Origin: Flavobacteriales bacterium UBA2306
Lineage (GTDB): Bacteria > Bacteroidota > Bacteroidia > Flavobacteriales > Weeksellaceae
Assembly: GCA_002345565.1 (NCBI GenBank)
Contig: DDVS01000001.1
Span: 862,712-926,711, forward strand
DNA length: 64,000 nt
Direction: 5' to 3'
Shown here: piece after piece, positions 24,817 to 34,207 of the stretch
How the letters are laid out: each line of letters begins with the position of its first letter
Numbering within the stretch: the stretch's first letter is position 1
Notes under the pieces: model-generated
What the model was told of the DNA's origin: nothing
Seen by the model: only the letters and a program-made list of their open reading frames with translations
Databases searched by the model: none
Translations under genes and position numbers: made by a program

Positions 24817-25317
24817 TCAGTATTTTATCGACACAATTTCAAACTGCTTTTCCGCTTTTCCCAATTTCAATGTCACGCGATCGCCTACCTTTCTGTCCAT
24901 AAAGATTTTCGCAATCGGAGAGGTAAACGCTATTTTTCCTTCTGCAACATTTGCTTCATCGACGCCGACGATTTGATAATGATGGACTTTGGGATCGGAA
25001 TCAACCGTAAAGTACACTTCAGCACCGAACTTCACTAAATTTTTGGGTTGTTTGGCAAGATTAACAACTTTCGCAGACGAAATTCGATCGAGTAACAATT
25101 GCAGTTTCGCATTGATTAAATTGACGGCAATGCGATTTTCATTCTCGTCCGAAATCGATATATTGTCGCGCTCGTGAATCATTTGATCCCGTTCGGCGAG
25201 TAACTGACCATATCCGAACTCAGTAACGAAGTTTACCGTACCGGGCGGTAAATCGGCACGCGGCGGAATCAGCGGAATTTCTTCCTGATCACCTTCTTTC
25301 ACAAATCCCCTACTCAT
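24817..25317 (-). CDS. GreA/GreB family transcription factor-like protein
   Basis: A 166-residue Gre-type protein. A shortened N-terminal coiled-coil region contains TEFGYGQLLAERDQMIHERD and ENRIAVNLINAKLQLLLDRI. The C-terminal FKBP-like domain has KFGAEVYFTVDSDPKVHHYQ, VGVDEANVAEGKIAFTSPIA and KIFMDRKVGDRVTLKLGKAE, the Gre SPIA-ALLGK-D equivalent. It probably acts on RNA polymerase, in backtrack rescue or as an anti-factor. Its stop is about 60 bp from module copy 5, like the cassette genes, but no complementary right end was found beyond its start. Confidence 0.88.
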   Translation of the reverse strand: MSRGFVKEGDQEEIPLIPPRADLPPGTVNFVTEFGYGQLLAERDQMIHERDNISISDENENRIAVNLINAKLQLLLDRISSAKVVNLAKQPKNLVKFGAEVYFTVDSDPKVHHYQIVGVDEANVAEGKIAFTSPIAKIFMDRKVGDRVTLKLGKAEKQFEIVSIKY

Positions 25318-25632
25318 ATATTCCAGTTATATATTTATTCTGTTACACTTAAAATTATTGATACGTGTTGCGCTTGAAAAATTTATATAATAAGATTAAC
25401 TGTTTTAAAGCTATAAAGGTTTCAAACCTGTTTCGAAAAGCACTTAACTACAAAGCGCGCAATGCAGACAACCGCTGTTTAGCCGCAATTGTTTTATTGT
25501 CTACAATGTAAATATACATTTTTTAAGGAACTTCGCATTCTGCAGACTCAAGAATAAAATCTTTACAAATTGCACAATTATTTTTCGCACCGCCACTCAA
25601 GCAGAATCTCTATCTGTGATTGGATAACTTTT
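25318..25632. other. 315-bp intergenic stretch
   Basis: No supported gene. A minus-strand frame just after the Crp stop contains a Cys-rich tail (NNCAICKDFILESAECEVP) with no usable start, which may be a remnant. Base composition changes from AT-rich on the left to more GC-rich on the right, so this may be the junction between the cassette array and the resident block. Confidence 0.4.
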
Positions 25633-26193
25633 CTAAACCTCACTTCTGATCCTACTCAAAGTTTCCTGAGATATGCCAAGATAGGAAGCTATCATCCCAA
25701 GCGGCGCACGCAAAAGTATATCAGAATTTTGTTCTAAAAGCTGAATATATTTTTCCTTTGCCGTCATATACTGCAAGGAATTGATGCGCCTTTCCATATT
25801 CGACATCAAAAGTCCCAACGCACGGCGGCTGAAGTTGGCAATGGTAAGCGAAGTTTCGCAGAGTTCTTCCAATTTCGAGTAACGGAAAAAGACAATCTCA
25901 CTGTCTTCTATAGCTTCAATGGAATGCCGCGCCGGAATTTTCTCAAAAATGGTGTCTTTATTGGCGAGGATGCTGTTTTCGGGGTAAAAATTGGTGGTGA
26001 TATCTTTTCCTTTTTCAAAATAAAACGAGCGCAGAAGCCCTTTTTCTACAAAATACACCTTGCGGTTTAGCGTGTTTTGATCGCTGATGATGGTTCCCTT
26101 TTTCACAGAAATCTTTTCGGTTTGCGTGTTCAGAAAACTGCGAATATCATCGTCGATGTTAATATAGGAGGCAAGGATTTCGGGAAAAGTCAT
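25633..26193 (-). CDS. Crp/Fnr family transcriptional regulator
   Basis: A 186-residue regulator with a cyclic-nucleotide-binding-type beta-roll (KKGTIISDQNTLNRKVYFVE, YFEKGKDITTNFYPENSI) and a C-terminal helix-turn-helix (APLGMIASYLGISQETLSRI). The effector residues for cAMP are not evident, as is usual for the many short Crp-like proteins of Flavobacteriia. It lies upstream of a hydrolase gene with the same orientation, but the hairpin at 26216-26249 separates them. Confidence 0.9.
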   Translation of the reverse strand: MTFPEILASYINIDDDIRSFLNTQTEKISVKKGTIISDQNTLNRKVYFVEKGLLRSFYFEKGKDITTNFYPENSILANKDTIFEKIPARHSIEAIEDSEIVFFRYSKLEELCETSLTIANFSRRALGLLMSNMERRINSLQYMTAKEKYIQLLEQNSDILLRAPLGMIASYLGISQETLSRIRSEV

Positions 26194-26215
26194 CAGGATT
26201 CAATTTGTACAAAAA

Positions 26216-26249
26216 TAAAAATAATGCCACAGAAATGAGGCATTATTCA
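26216..26249 (-). terminator. Intrinsic terminator downstream of the hydrolase gene
   Basis: ATAATGCC/GGCATTAT arms with an eight-base loop, followed on the minus strand by a T-rich run. It is placed 26 bp after the hydrolase stop. Confidence 0.8.
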
Positions 26250-26274
26250 TAAACTAAACATTAAAAATAAACTA

Positions 26275-27273
26275 TTAAAAATTAATTTTCAGCAGCCAAC
26301 TGAAAAGTTCGTCATACACTTTTTCGCGCACCGGTTTTTTGGAAAGCACCAAATCGTGAATGCCGCCGTTAACAGGAATTATCGTCACATCTCCCTTAAA
26401 ATTTTCAGCATTTTTATGAATATCCTTCACGTTCAGGATGATATCGGTGGACGTCACTTCCTCATTCCAGACTTTTGGATAGCCCGATTTTTCTGAATGC
26501 ATCACCAATACCGGAACCTTGAGTTCTGCTTTGCGGATATCTTTCTGTGCACGGTGAATGGCACGGATAAAGCCAAAATTTACTTTCCCGTTGGCATTGG
26601 GTTTCAGTTTTAAATCATAATTCCATTCGCCCTTAAAATTTTTATGCAGGCTTTCACCGTATAACGTGGAAAATCCACCGCCAATTTTCTTGTCAGGATA
26701 ATGTTTTCCCAAACCGCTGATGATGGGAACCCCAATTTTTTTCGCCAGAAAACCCATATTGAAATCATAAAACGGACTGTTCACCCAAAGTCCGGCAATG
26801 TTCGGATTTCCAGGGTGATATTTCATATACCGTGTCGTAATCAAGCCGCCGGTTGAATGCCCTGCCAGAAGAATTTTGTTATGATTTTCAGCAGCAATGA
26901 TTTTTAAAGCTTCATCGATTTCGGCATTGTATTCGTCCAGATTTCTGACATTATTAAAAGTTTGATGCGGCAAATATGATCGACCATATTTTCTTAAATC
27001 CAAAGCATAAAAGTCAAACTCTTTTTCATTGAATTTTTCGGCCATTTCTTTCTGAAAAAAATAATCGTTAAACCCGTGAATATACAACACAGCTTTATAG
27101 GTCGGACTTGCCGCTTTTTTGCGGATGATAGTTGCGGTAACTTTTCCTTCGTAATCGTTCGGAAAATTCAATGTTTTCTGCTCGAAACCTTTCCCCAAAA
27201 TATCCGGCGAATATGCCTGCGAGAAGAACAACCCAGAAAGGAAAATCAGCAGCAGTAAAAAGGTCTTTTTCAT
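26275..27273 (-). CDS. Secreted alpha/beta hydrolase (serine aminopeptidase S33/lysophospholipase type)
   Basis: The ATG at 27273 is preferred to one 57 bp upstream because it starts a clean signal peptide (MKKTFLLLLIFLSGLFFSQA). The mature protein shows YIHGFNDYFFQKEMAEKF (oxyanion region), ILLAGHSTGGLITTRYM with the nucleophile Ser in GHSTGG, and a late Asp/His pair (VMHSEKSG..., PVNGGIHDLVLS). This is the hydrolase-4/S33 lysophospholipase layout, so it probably acts on lipid esters in the periplasm. The oleate hydratase and hydroxyacyl-CoA dehydrogenase nearby suggest a lipid-processing neighbourhood. Confidence 0.88.
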   Translation of the reverse strand: MKKTFLLLLIFLSGLFFSQAYSPDILGKGFEQKTLNFPNDYEGKVTATIIRKKAASPTYKAVLYIHGFNDYFFQKEMAEKFNEKEFDFYALDLRKYGRSYLPHQTFNNVRNLDEYNAEIDEALKIIAAENHNKILLAGHSTGGLITTRYMKYHPGNPNIAGLWVNSPFYDFNMGFLAKKIGVPIISGLGKHYPDKKIGGGFSTLYGESLHKNFKGEWNYDLKLKPNANGKVNFGFIRAIHRAQKDIRKAELKVPVLVMHSEKSGYPKVWNEEVTSTDIILNVKDIHKNAENFKGDVTIIPVNGGIHDLVLSKKPVREKVYDELFSWLLKINF

Positions 27274-27334
27274 TGTCCAGTTGTTTGTTATCGCAAAGTT
27301 CCGGCTTCTTTCTAAATTTGGCTTTGACATTAAT

Positions 27335-27363
27335 CAAAAAAAAGCCCGGAAATTTCCGGACGC
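27335..27363 (-). terminator. Intrinsic terminator after the 3-hydroxyacyl-CoA dehydrogenase gene
   Basis: On the minus strand CCGGAAATTTCCGG with an extended GTCCGGAAATTTCCGGGC stem is followed by eight T. It lies 25 bp after the dehydrogenase stop and just upstream of the hydrolase start. Confidence 0.85.
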
Positions 27364-27387
27364 CCTTCCTTTAAAAATGAAAACATT

Positions 27388-28287
27388 CTATTTCAAAAAA
27401 TCTTTGTCCTGAAAACTCGGGTTGGGGTATTTATAAAAACCCTCGCCGCTTGAAACACCGAGTTTCCCGGCATCTATAAACTGATTTTTCAGCACGTTGA
27501 CAAACTTTATTTTTTCCTCATTTCCGGTGCGTTCCGCCTCGGCCTTAAAAATGTGATACACCGTTCCCAAGCCAACCACATCCAAAATACCGAACGGTCC
27601 TATTGGCGAACCGGTTCCGAGCATCCAGGTTTTGTCGATAGTTTCAGTGTCGGCAACGCCTTTTGCATAAAGCAGAATTCCCGAACTCAACAGCGGCACC
27701 AAAAGCGTGTTAAGAATGTATCCCGGCTGTTCTTTTTTCAGCGGAAGCGCAATCATTCCGATAGATTTTGCAAATTCCACGAGCGTTTCAAATACTTCAG
27801 CATTGGTCTTTTCGGTACCCATAATTTCCGCCGTGTTGTGTTTCCAGATTTCGTTGGCGAAATGCAAAGCGAGAAATTTTTCCGGCCTTCCGGTTTCATC
27901 CATCAATAAACTCGGCAAGAGTGTGGAAGTATTGGTGGCAAAAATGGTTTTTTCGGGGGCGACTTTGGATAAATTTCTGTAAAATTCCTTTTTAATCCCG
28001 ATACTTTCCGGAATGGCTTCAATCAGAAGATCCGCTTCCGAAACCGCTTCCTGAAGGCTGATGGAAAACTGCAGTTTTTGATAGGCTTCTTCCAGTTTTT
28101 CAGATGAAATCTGAAGGTCCGATTTGTATCGGGGCAGAAAAGTATCAATCAGTTTTTTAGATTTTTCAATGGCTTCGCCGTTGATGTCGTAAATGGTCAC
28201 GTCATAGCCGTGCAGTGCGGATTGGAAAGCAATCTGCGAACCCAAAACGCCGCTTCCGGCTACGGTGATTTTTTTTATTGTTGTCAT
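27388..28287 (-). CDS. 3-hydroxyacyl-CoA (3-hydroxybutyryl-CoA) dehydrogenase
   Basis: A 299-residue enzyme. The N-terminal NAD fold is VAGSGVLGSQIAFQSALHGY, the middle shows LIEAIPESIGIKKEFYRNLS and FATNTSTLLPS, the active-site stretch is RPEKFLALHFANEIWKHNTA, and the C-terminal helical domain is EQPGYILNTLLVPLLSSGIL with IGPFGILDVVGLGTV. The usual catalytic segment reads HFxxP; here it is HFANEIW, a known variation among stand-alone HBDH-like proteins. It oxidises 3-hydroxyacyl-CoA or runs the reverse. It follows oleate hydratase by 64 bp, fitting fatty-acid metabolism. Confidence 0.9.
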   Translation of the reverse strand: MTTIKKITVAGSGVLGSQIAFQSALHGYDVTIYDINGEAIEKSKKLIDTFLPRYKSDLQISSEKLEEAYQKLQFSISLQEAVSEADLLIEAIPESIGIKKEFYRNLSKVAPEKTIFATNTSTLLPSLLMDETGRPEKFLALHFANEIWKHNTAEIMGTEKTNAEVFETLVEFAKSIGMIALPLKKEQPGYILNTLLVPLLSSGILLYAKGVADTETIDKTWMLGTGSPIGPFGILDVVGLGTVYHIFKAEAERTGNEEKIKFVNVLKNQFIDAGKLGVSSGEGFYKYPNPSFQDKDFLK

Positions 28288-28351
28288 TTTTTTTAAATTT
28301 TAGAAAACCTTACAGGTATTCAAGACCTCTCAGGTTTTTCAGGTTAAATAA

Positions 28352-30259
28352 TTACTCCCCTTCTTGATTATGCTCAAAGAGCCCTTTCAGTTTGTCCCAC
28401 TGCTGCGCGAAAAAACCATCGTGTTCGTCGTGGGAAATTTCCGGCAGAATATGCTCGAAATATGTATTCTTCAAAACTTTGTTCAGAATTCCGCTACCCG
28501 GAAAACCTTTGCCGTCGTTCAAAGTGTTGGCGGCTTTTAACAAATGACGGATGTCGTATTGCAACGGATTGATATCAGGGACCTGTTTGTTGCTGTCAAG
28601 AAGTTCATAAACCGCAATTCTCGCTGTTCTCACCGAACTTTCCATTGTAAAAACCACGTCGTTATTGGTTTCCACAAACTGTCCGACAAGTCCGAGATTC
28701 ACGCAACCTTCGGGAACAACCTGTGGACGGTCACCTTTGGCACGCGGCAGAAACATCGAAGTGATATACGGCATATAAGAGGTTTTCACAATCGTATTCT
28801 GTATGATATTGTCCAGTTGATTTTCAATACCTAAATGATAGGCCAACTCTGCCAAAATCTCGTTACCGGTGCATTGCGGCATTGTTTTCTGAACATAATT
28901 TCCCTTTTCGTCCATCAGCAAAGCGTACACCCAAACGACCAAAACATCATTCGGCTGATTCGGGAAATGAGGCTGTCTGTTGCAGGTAAAACTCATCACC
29001 CAATTGCTGTCGGAAATCGAAATAATACCGCCTGTAACGGTTTTGCCGGAATATGGATCGTTCACCGAATACTCTTTCAGTTTTTCTACGAAAGCAGACG
29101 GTTTGCAGGTGAGCGTTGCCGACATCCACGCCGATTTGGAAACATCGGAATTGAATTTTTCAGGTTTGCCAAAAACTTCAGATTTTTTTGCCAGATTGTT
29201 CCAAACCGTCCATCCTTTTGATTTGCCGGAATTTTCTTTGGTAAAATCTACCAATGGTGCCGTAACATTGTCGCCGTAGCGCGTATCTTCCGTCATAGAT
29301 CCGGTAGTGACGATCACAAAATCATTTTCGCGTACGGCAATTTTCACTTCAGAACCTTTCTGTTCCGTGATGATATTTCTGACGATTTTTTTGTCAGCAT
29401 TTATTTCCACATCCAGGTCTTTTACCACGGTTTCAAACTGAATTTTTACCCCGAGTTCCTGTAAATGTTTTCTTAAAGGCACTACGAATGTATCATACTG
29501 GTTGTATTTTGGGAAAACCAGCGACGAAAGGTCGTTCAAACCATCGATAGCGTGCAGGAAACGGTGAAAGTATAGTTTCAGTTCCAATAAACTCTGCCAG
29601 TTTTCGAAAGCAAACATGGTGCGCCAAAACCACCAGAAATTACTTTCCAAAAAGGTTTCGGAAAACCAATCTTCAATCGTTAAATCATCCAAATCTTCTT
29701 TTTTCGCGAGCAAAAGTTTCATCACCGCCAACTGATCTTTTTTGCTGAGCCCGAATTTGCTGAAATCTTTTATTTCGCCTTTGTTGTGAATGAGCCTTGC
29801 TTTGGAATGGTTGCGGTCATTGTCGTTCACAATACGATATTCATCGAGCACGGAATAAGGCTTGGGAAGTTCCAAAGCGGGAATATCCTGAAACATATCC
29901 CAGAAATTTTCGTAGGTAAAATCCATTTCACGACCACCGCGAATGATGTATCCGGATTCCGCATTTCCCGAGCCGTCCAAAGAACCTCCTTCAATGTTTA
30001 ACTGCTCTAAAAAAGTTATATTTCCGGCAGGAATTTGCCCGTCGCGAATGAAATAATAGGCCGAAGAAAGTCCGGCGATTCCGCTACCTACAATATAAAC
30101 TTTGCTGTCTTTAAATTTGCCGTCCGGAAGTCCGATATTTCTTTGGTAATTCCCAATCTGATCCGGAAAAGGCATTGTGTTGGTGGGAACATTTTGCAGG
30201 CGAGTTTGGCTTGCATCGGGTTGATGATTGACTTTTCTGTCGTTTTCGGTTGTGTTCAT
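28352..30259 (-). CDS. ohyA: Oleate hydratase (MCRA family, FAD-dependent)
   Basis: A 635-residue hydratase of the Elizabethkingia type. FAD-binding VYIVGSGIAGLSSAYYF sits at residues 54-70, RGGREMDFTYENFW at 107-120, and the lid/substrate region continues to about 300. Glu111 and Tyr230 occupy the positions of the two catalytic residues reported for the Elizabethkingia enzyme (Glu122 and Tyr241; the 11-residue offset equals the length difference from that 646-residue protein). It adds water to the cis-9 double bond of oleic acid, giving 10-hydroxystearate, probably to detoxify free unsaturated fatty acids. No signal peptide. Confidence 0.95.
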   Translation of the reverse strand: MNTTENDRKVNHQPDASQTRLQNVPTNTMPFPDQIGNYQRNIGLPDGKFKDSKVYIVGSGIAGLSSAYYFIRDGQIPAGNITFLEQLNIEGGSLDGSGNAESGYIIRGGREMDFTYENFWDMFQDIPALELPKPYSVLDEYRIVNDNDRNHSKARLIHNKGEIKDFSKFGLSKKDQLAVMKLLLAKKEDLDDLTIEDWFSETFLESNFWWFWRTMFAFENWQSLLELKLYFHRFLHAIDGLNDLSSLVFPKYNQYDTFVVPLRKHLQELGVKIQFETVVKDLDVEINADKKIVRNIITEQKGSEVKIAVRENDFVIVTTGSMTEDTRYGDNVTAPLVDFTKENSGKSKGWTVWNNLAKKSEVFGKPEKFNSDVSKSAWMSATLTCKPSAFVEKLKEYSVNDPYSGKTVTGGIISISDSNWVMSFTCNRQPHFPNQPNDVLVVWVYALLMDEKGNYVQKTMPQCTGNEILAELAYHLGIENQLDNIIQNTIVKTSYMPYITSMFLPRAKGDRPQVVPEGCVNLGLVGQFVETNNDVVFTMESSVRTARIAVYELLDSNKQVPDINPLQYDIRHLLKAANTLNDGKGFPGSGILNKVLKNTYFEHILPEISHDEHDGFFAQQWDKLKGLFEHNQEGE

Positions 30260-30470
30260 AATTAATTTTTTGTTGATTAATGGTGACTCGAAGGTACAAC
30301 CGCAGGTTTTTTTATCTTTTGATATTTGTCAAAAAAGTGATTAAAAGTGAGAGGTGCGAAGTTGGATTTTAGACGTTAGAGATTAGAGAAGCGCGCAAAA
30401 ATTTTCAAGTAATTAAAAATCTTTATTAATTTAGAATAGATTTATTCCTTAAAACCCTCTGAAAAACTAA

Positions 30471-30501
30471 AAAAAACGCCCGGGAAATTGCTTCCCGGAC
30501 G
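30471..30501 (-). terminator. Intrinsic terminator of the TolC/HlyD/ABC-2 operon
   Basis: On the minus strand GTCCGGGAAGCAATTTCCCGGGC forms a GC-rich stem and is followed by a run of T. It lies 30 bp after the permease stop. Confidence 0.85.
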
Positions 30502-30530
30502 AACAAACAAACTATAAAGAAATGAAAACT

Positions 30531-31784
30531 TTATATTTCTTGCGGTGTTGAGCCGTTTTGGTTAAGATTAACTTCTGATTCTTTAATTTCATCAAAATCA
30601 TCGATTTCATCATTTTCTGAGATATGGTATTTTTTGTAGAGTGAATTGATTTTAATTTTAAGCGCAATCCAGCCTAATACAAAATACACTAACGCCAAAA
30701 TCAAAAGATGGATGAAGTATTTTTGGGTTAAATAATCTGAACCACGCTCCACAACCATGATTTTCAATGCCTCCAGATAAGGAGTCAAAGGAATAATGGA
30801 ATTGAAATACTGCACAAACTGAGGCATCGCCGACGTTGGCCACGTAAATCCACTTACAATGAACGCCGGAGAAGCAATCACCATCAGATATTGCGTCGCC
30901 TTCAGCGCATCAGGAACCAAAATACTGAACAGCACGCCCAAATTGGTTGATGCCACCACGAAAATTGCAGTCAGCAGGAAAAAGTTGGGCACATTCACCG
31001 GTGACGGAATTTTAAAATATAGGCTGCACAGGTAGAAAAACAGGATGTTGAAATTGGCAAAAACCCACACCGGAAGGCATTTTATCGCCATAACCAAAAT
31101 CGCATATTTATGTTTACCGGCAAAATCACGTTTAAAACTGTTACGCTTTAACTCCTCGGCAAAAGTCACGGCCATAGCCATCAAAATGACCTGCTGCAGT
31201 ACCACCGCCATCATTGCGGGCCACATAAAAATCAGGTAATTGCTCGTGGTGTTGAACATCGTGATGTAATTGGCTTTAAACGGTTCGTACTGGGTTTTCG
31301 CAATTTCTGCATTCATGCCTTTTTTCTGCAACGCCTTGATCTCTGCACCTGCCGAAAATGTTCCCAGAATCTGTTGAATCGCTTTCGTAGCAAAATTTGC
31401 AGTGAGGACATTGGACGTGTTGACGTAAACCGTAATTTCCGGATATTTTTTCTGAAGCATCTGTGCCTCAAACCGCTCCGGAATGATGACAACAGCGGCC
31501 GATTCGGTCTTGATGACCTCGTCTTTCAGGGGAGCCGGCTCATCGATATAATTCAGGACTTTTATGGTGTGATTGTCCTCAAACATTTGGGCTACCTGGT
31601 CGGAAAGCGGCGTTTTATCGTGGTTGATGAGGATTACAGGAATATTTTCAACCTTACCTTTTTTATACGTGAAACCGATGAGCAATGCGTAGAATGCCGG
31701 TGCCATGAAAAACACCGAAAGCATGGTTTTATTGGTAAAAAATAGCCGGAATTCTCTTTTCAGTAAATACGTTAACTGTTTCAT
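30531..31784 (-). CDS. ABC-2 type transporter permease
   Basis: A 417-residue protein with one N-terminal membrane segment (MLSVFFMAPAFYALLIGFTY), a periplasmic domain of about 150 residues, then five membrane segments, as in the YhhJ/YbhR-type permeases. ATPVALLI-like C-terminal features are replaced by an acidic tail (ENDEIDDFDEIKESEVNLNQ). It exports a substrate with the HlyD and TolC partners encoded upstream. No ATPase gene is linked here, so the nucleotide-binding subunit must be encoded elsewhere, or transport is powered by another partner. Confidence 0.88.
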   Translation of the reverse strand: MKQLTYLLKREFRLFFTNKTMLSVFFMAPAFYALLIGFTYKKGKVENIPVILINHDKTPLSDQVAQMFEDNHTIKVLNYIDEPAPLKDEVIKTESAAVVIIPERFEAQMLQKKYPEITVYVNTSNVLTANFATKAIQQILGTFSAGAEIKALQKKGMNAEIAKTQYEPFKANYITMFNTTSNYLIFMWPAMMAVVLQQVILMAMAVTFAEELKRNSFKRDFAGKHKYAILVMAIKCLPVWVFANFNILFFYLCSLYFKIPSPVNVPNFFLLTAIFVVASTNLGVLFSILVPDALKATQYLMVIASPAFIVSGFTWPTSAMPQFVQYFNSIIPLTPYLEALKIMVVERGSDYLTQKYFIHLLILALVYFVLGWIALKIKINSLYKKYHISENDEIDDFDEIKESEVNLNQNGSTPQEI

Positions 31785-31810
31785 TTTTAATAGAATAAAA
31801 ATTTCGTCAC

Positions 31811-32767
31811 TTATTTTAAAACCACATTGGAGTTCACCAGAATATTACCCAACTGGGCCCGATTATCCGGAATTACTTTAATCTCATAAACCGCATCTTC
31901 AGGATTATAATCCGGAAATGCCGTCGTAATATCGGCGTATTTTGCCAGTTGTTTGATGGAAACAATGCGCCCAGTAATTTCTTTTTGGTTGTAATTCACG
32001 ACCATTTTTACGGTTTTCCCTTTTTGATAAGATGAAATTTTACTTTCCGGAACGGTGAATCTGAAATAAGTCGTGTCCGGAATATAGCCTGAAAAAAGCG
32101 CAAAACCGGCGGTTGCTAGTTCTCCTTTGTTCAAAGAAACCGTTTCGATTTCCATATCGTTTGTAGCGATCACATATCGTTCGGAATAAGCCACATTTGC
32201 TTCCTGCAGTGCGCCCATCGCCTGATTCGCCTGTCCTTCCGCCATTTCTATTTTTTCGTACCGTGTACCAATCTGCACGTCGTGCAGTTCGGCATTTGCA
32301 GCGTCCAACTGTGCTTTGGCTCCATGATATTTCGCAAAGGCTTCATCATAATTCTGTGGCGAAAGCAGGCTGTCGCGGTACATATTTCTTGCCCTGCTGT
32401 AGGCTTTCTGCGCATACTGGAACTGCTCCTGAAGCCCTTTTTGCTTGGCTCTCAACTGTCGCATTTGGTCGGCGGTAGCACCGTTTCTTGCCATTTGAGC
32501 CTGTGCTTTGGCTGCAGAAGTTGCACCCTTTGCCTGTGCGATTTTTGCAGAAACTTCAGGTACATCCAGTTTTGCCAGCGTATCCCCGGCTTTTACGGTT
32601 TGCCCTTCTTCCACATAAATCTCCAGGATTCTGCCGGTTACTTTTGGTGAAAAAGTTACGAGTTCTTTTCTCGTTTTACCTTCAATGGCACGTTCTACGT
32701 GCTTTTCGCTGCAATTGACTAAAGTAAAGAGTGTAAGAACAGAAATTATTTTTGATGTAGATTTCAT
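31811..32767 (-). CDS. HlyD/EmrA-type membrane fusion lipoprotein
   Basis: A 318-residue adaptor. Its signal ends in a lipobox with Cys19 (TLFTLVNCSEK). The biotinyl-lipoyl half-motifs (VTGRILEIYVEEGQTVKAGD) precede an alpha-hairpin rich in Ala/Gln (GATSAAKAQAQMARNGATAD to EGQANQAMGALQEANVAYSE), and the beta-barrel follows (YRFTVPESKISSYQKGKTVK-like). It links the ABC-2 permease to the TolC channel; 26 bp separate it from the permease and 33 bp from tolC. Confidence 0.9.
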   Translation of the reverse strand: MKSTSKIISVLTLFTLVNCSEKHVERAIEGKTRKELVTFSPKVTGRILEIYVEEGQTVKAGDTLAKLDVPEVSAKIAQAKGATSAAKAQAQMARNGATADQMRQLRAKQKGLQEQFQYAQKAYSRARNMYRDSLLSPQNYDEAFAKYHGAKAQLDAANAELHDVQIGTRYEKIEMAEGQANQAMGALQEANVAYSERYVIATNDMEIETVSLNKGELATAGFALFSGYIPDTTYFRFTVPESKISSYQKGKTVKMVVNYNQKEITGRIVSIKQLAKYADITTAFPDYNPEDAVYEIKVIPDNRAQLGNILVNSNVVLK

Positions 32768-32800
32768 TTCGTTTGTTTGTTTTTTAATTTTTTTAAATAA

Positions 32801-34207
32801 TTAAAGATTTTCAGGATTAAGGTTTTGTGTAGATTTCATCAGTTCAATAGCGGAAACTCTCTGATTGAAAATCGCGGTCTGCAGTTCCAGTTCGGCATTC
32901 TGTAAATCTGTTTCTGCTTCGATAAGCGCGGCGGAGGTTTTGGTGCCGTATCTGAATTCCTTTTCAATCTGTTCCAAACCTTTGGCCGCGATCTGTCTTG
33001 CCTTTTCTTTCAGTTTGATTTGTGCGTTCGCGATGTTGTAATTGGTTTGGTTGTTGGCGAGGTTTAAGTTCAATTTTTTAATTGCGTCTTTCTGTTTGCT
33101 CTCCAGAATTTCTTTATCTATTTTGGCTTTTTCAATGGCGTGTTTGCCTTCATTACCGTCGAAAACCTCCCATTTAAAGCCAATTCCTGCGGTAAACATT
33201 GGAAATACGTTTATGGCACCAGGATGCAAATCGAGTTTTTTTCCCGTACCGGGAAAAATTTCATCCGAGGTTGTAATGTGGTTATTGTAAAGCCCAAAAT
33301 ACGAGAGCGAAGTCTGCGCCTGAACTTTCGGAACCCACCATCTCTCTTCGGCTTTAATTTTAAGATCTGTCGCGTTAATGCCGTGTTGAAGTGCTTTCAC
33401 CTCTGCCCTGTTTTCTACGGTTTCGTTCAGAACTTCGTAGTTTATCGGCTGAAGGTCGTGTTCAATCATGGCAATGCGCTCCCTTTCAATTCCGGTCAAG
33501 AGATTGATCTGAGTGATCAGAAGATCCTTTTTACCTTCATATTCCACCATTTTGGAATCCAAAGTGGCCTGTGCAAGTTCGATTTTTTTGTGGTCGTAAG
33601 GCGTAATCAAACCGTAACCCAAGGCTTTGTCCGCCGTTTTTTTATTGATTTCCAAACGTTTTTTGGACTGATCCAGAACTTTTTTGGATTCGTAAACCAG
33701 CGCCAATTGGTCGTATGCTTTGGAAATTTCGGTAATGACGTCGTCCTTGGTTTTCTGCATCATCACTTCTTCCGAAAAATTTTTCTCGCGATTGGCTTCC
33801 TTCAGATATTTCACCTTTCCGCCTGAATAAATCACCATACTGGCTTCGGCCTTTGCAGACGCAGAAAGACCGGAAATGTTGAGATTATTGCTCAGCTGTC
33901 CTTCAGGCACCACCGCTCCCGGAAAAACAGGAGGAACTGCCGGAACTTTTATTTCCGGTGAATTGATGTGCGCCGAAGTGTACATATAACCGGTTTTACC
34001 GGTAATCTCCACTTTTGGAAGAAACACATCATTCAGTTTTTCGTCGTCGAGTTTCGTATACTTATTTTCTAAAACCTGCTGATTCAGCGTTTCATTATTC
34101 TGCAACGCATTGCTGATGAGTTCCTGGAGCGTAGGCGCCTGCTGCGCATAAAGCGTGAGCGGCAACGAAAAAACTGCGCCCATAAGGAATTTGTGTATAG
34201 TTTTCAT
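32801..34207 (-). CDS. TolC family outer-membrane efflux protein
   Basis: The ATG at 34207 begins a signal peptide (MKTIHKFLMGAVFSLPLTLYA) and is preferred to an upstream start at 34279. The mature part has two long TolC-type repeats, with NALQNNETLNQQVLENKYTK and YDQLALVYESKKVLDQSKKR in the first and KEILESKQKDAIKKLNLNLA then KEFRYGTKTSAALIEAETDL in the second. It forms the outer-membrane duct of the export system encoded downstream and is first in that operon. Confidence 0.92.
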   Translation of the reverse strand: MKTIHKFLMGAVFSLPLTLYAQQAPTLQELISNALQNNETLNQQVLENKYTKLDDEKLNDVFLPKVEITGKTGYMYTSAHINSPEIKVPAVPPVFPGAVVPEGQLSNNLNISGLSASAKAEASMVIYSGGKVKYLKEANREKNFSEEVMMQKTKDDVITEISKAYDQLALVYESKKVLDQSKKRLEINKKTADKALGYGLITPYDHKKIELAQATLDSKMVEYEGKKDLLITQINLLTGIERERIAMIEHDLQPINYEVLNETVENRAEVKALQHGINATDLKIKAEERWWVPKVQAQTSLSYFGLYNNHITTSDEIFPGTGKKLDLHPGAINVFPMFTAGIGFKWEVFDGNEGKHAIEKAKIDKEILESKQKDAIKKLNLNLANNQTNYNIANAQIKLKEKARQIAAKGLEQIEKEFRYGTKTSAALIEAETDLQNAELELQTAIFNQRVSAIELMKSTQNLNPENL

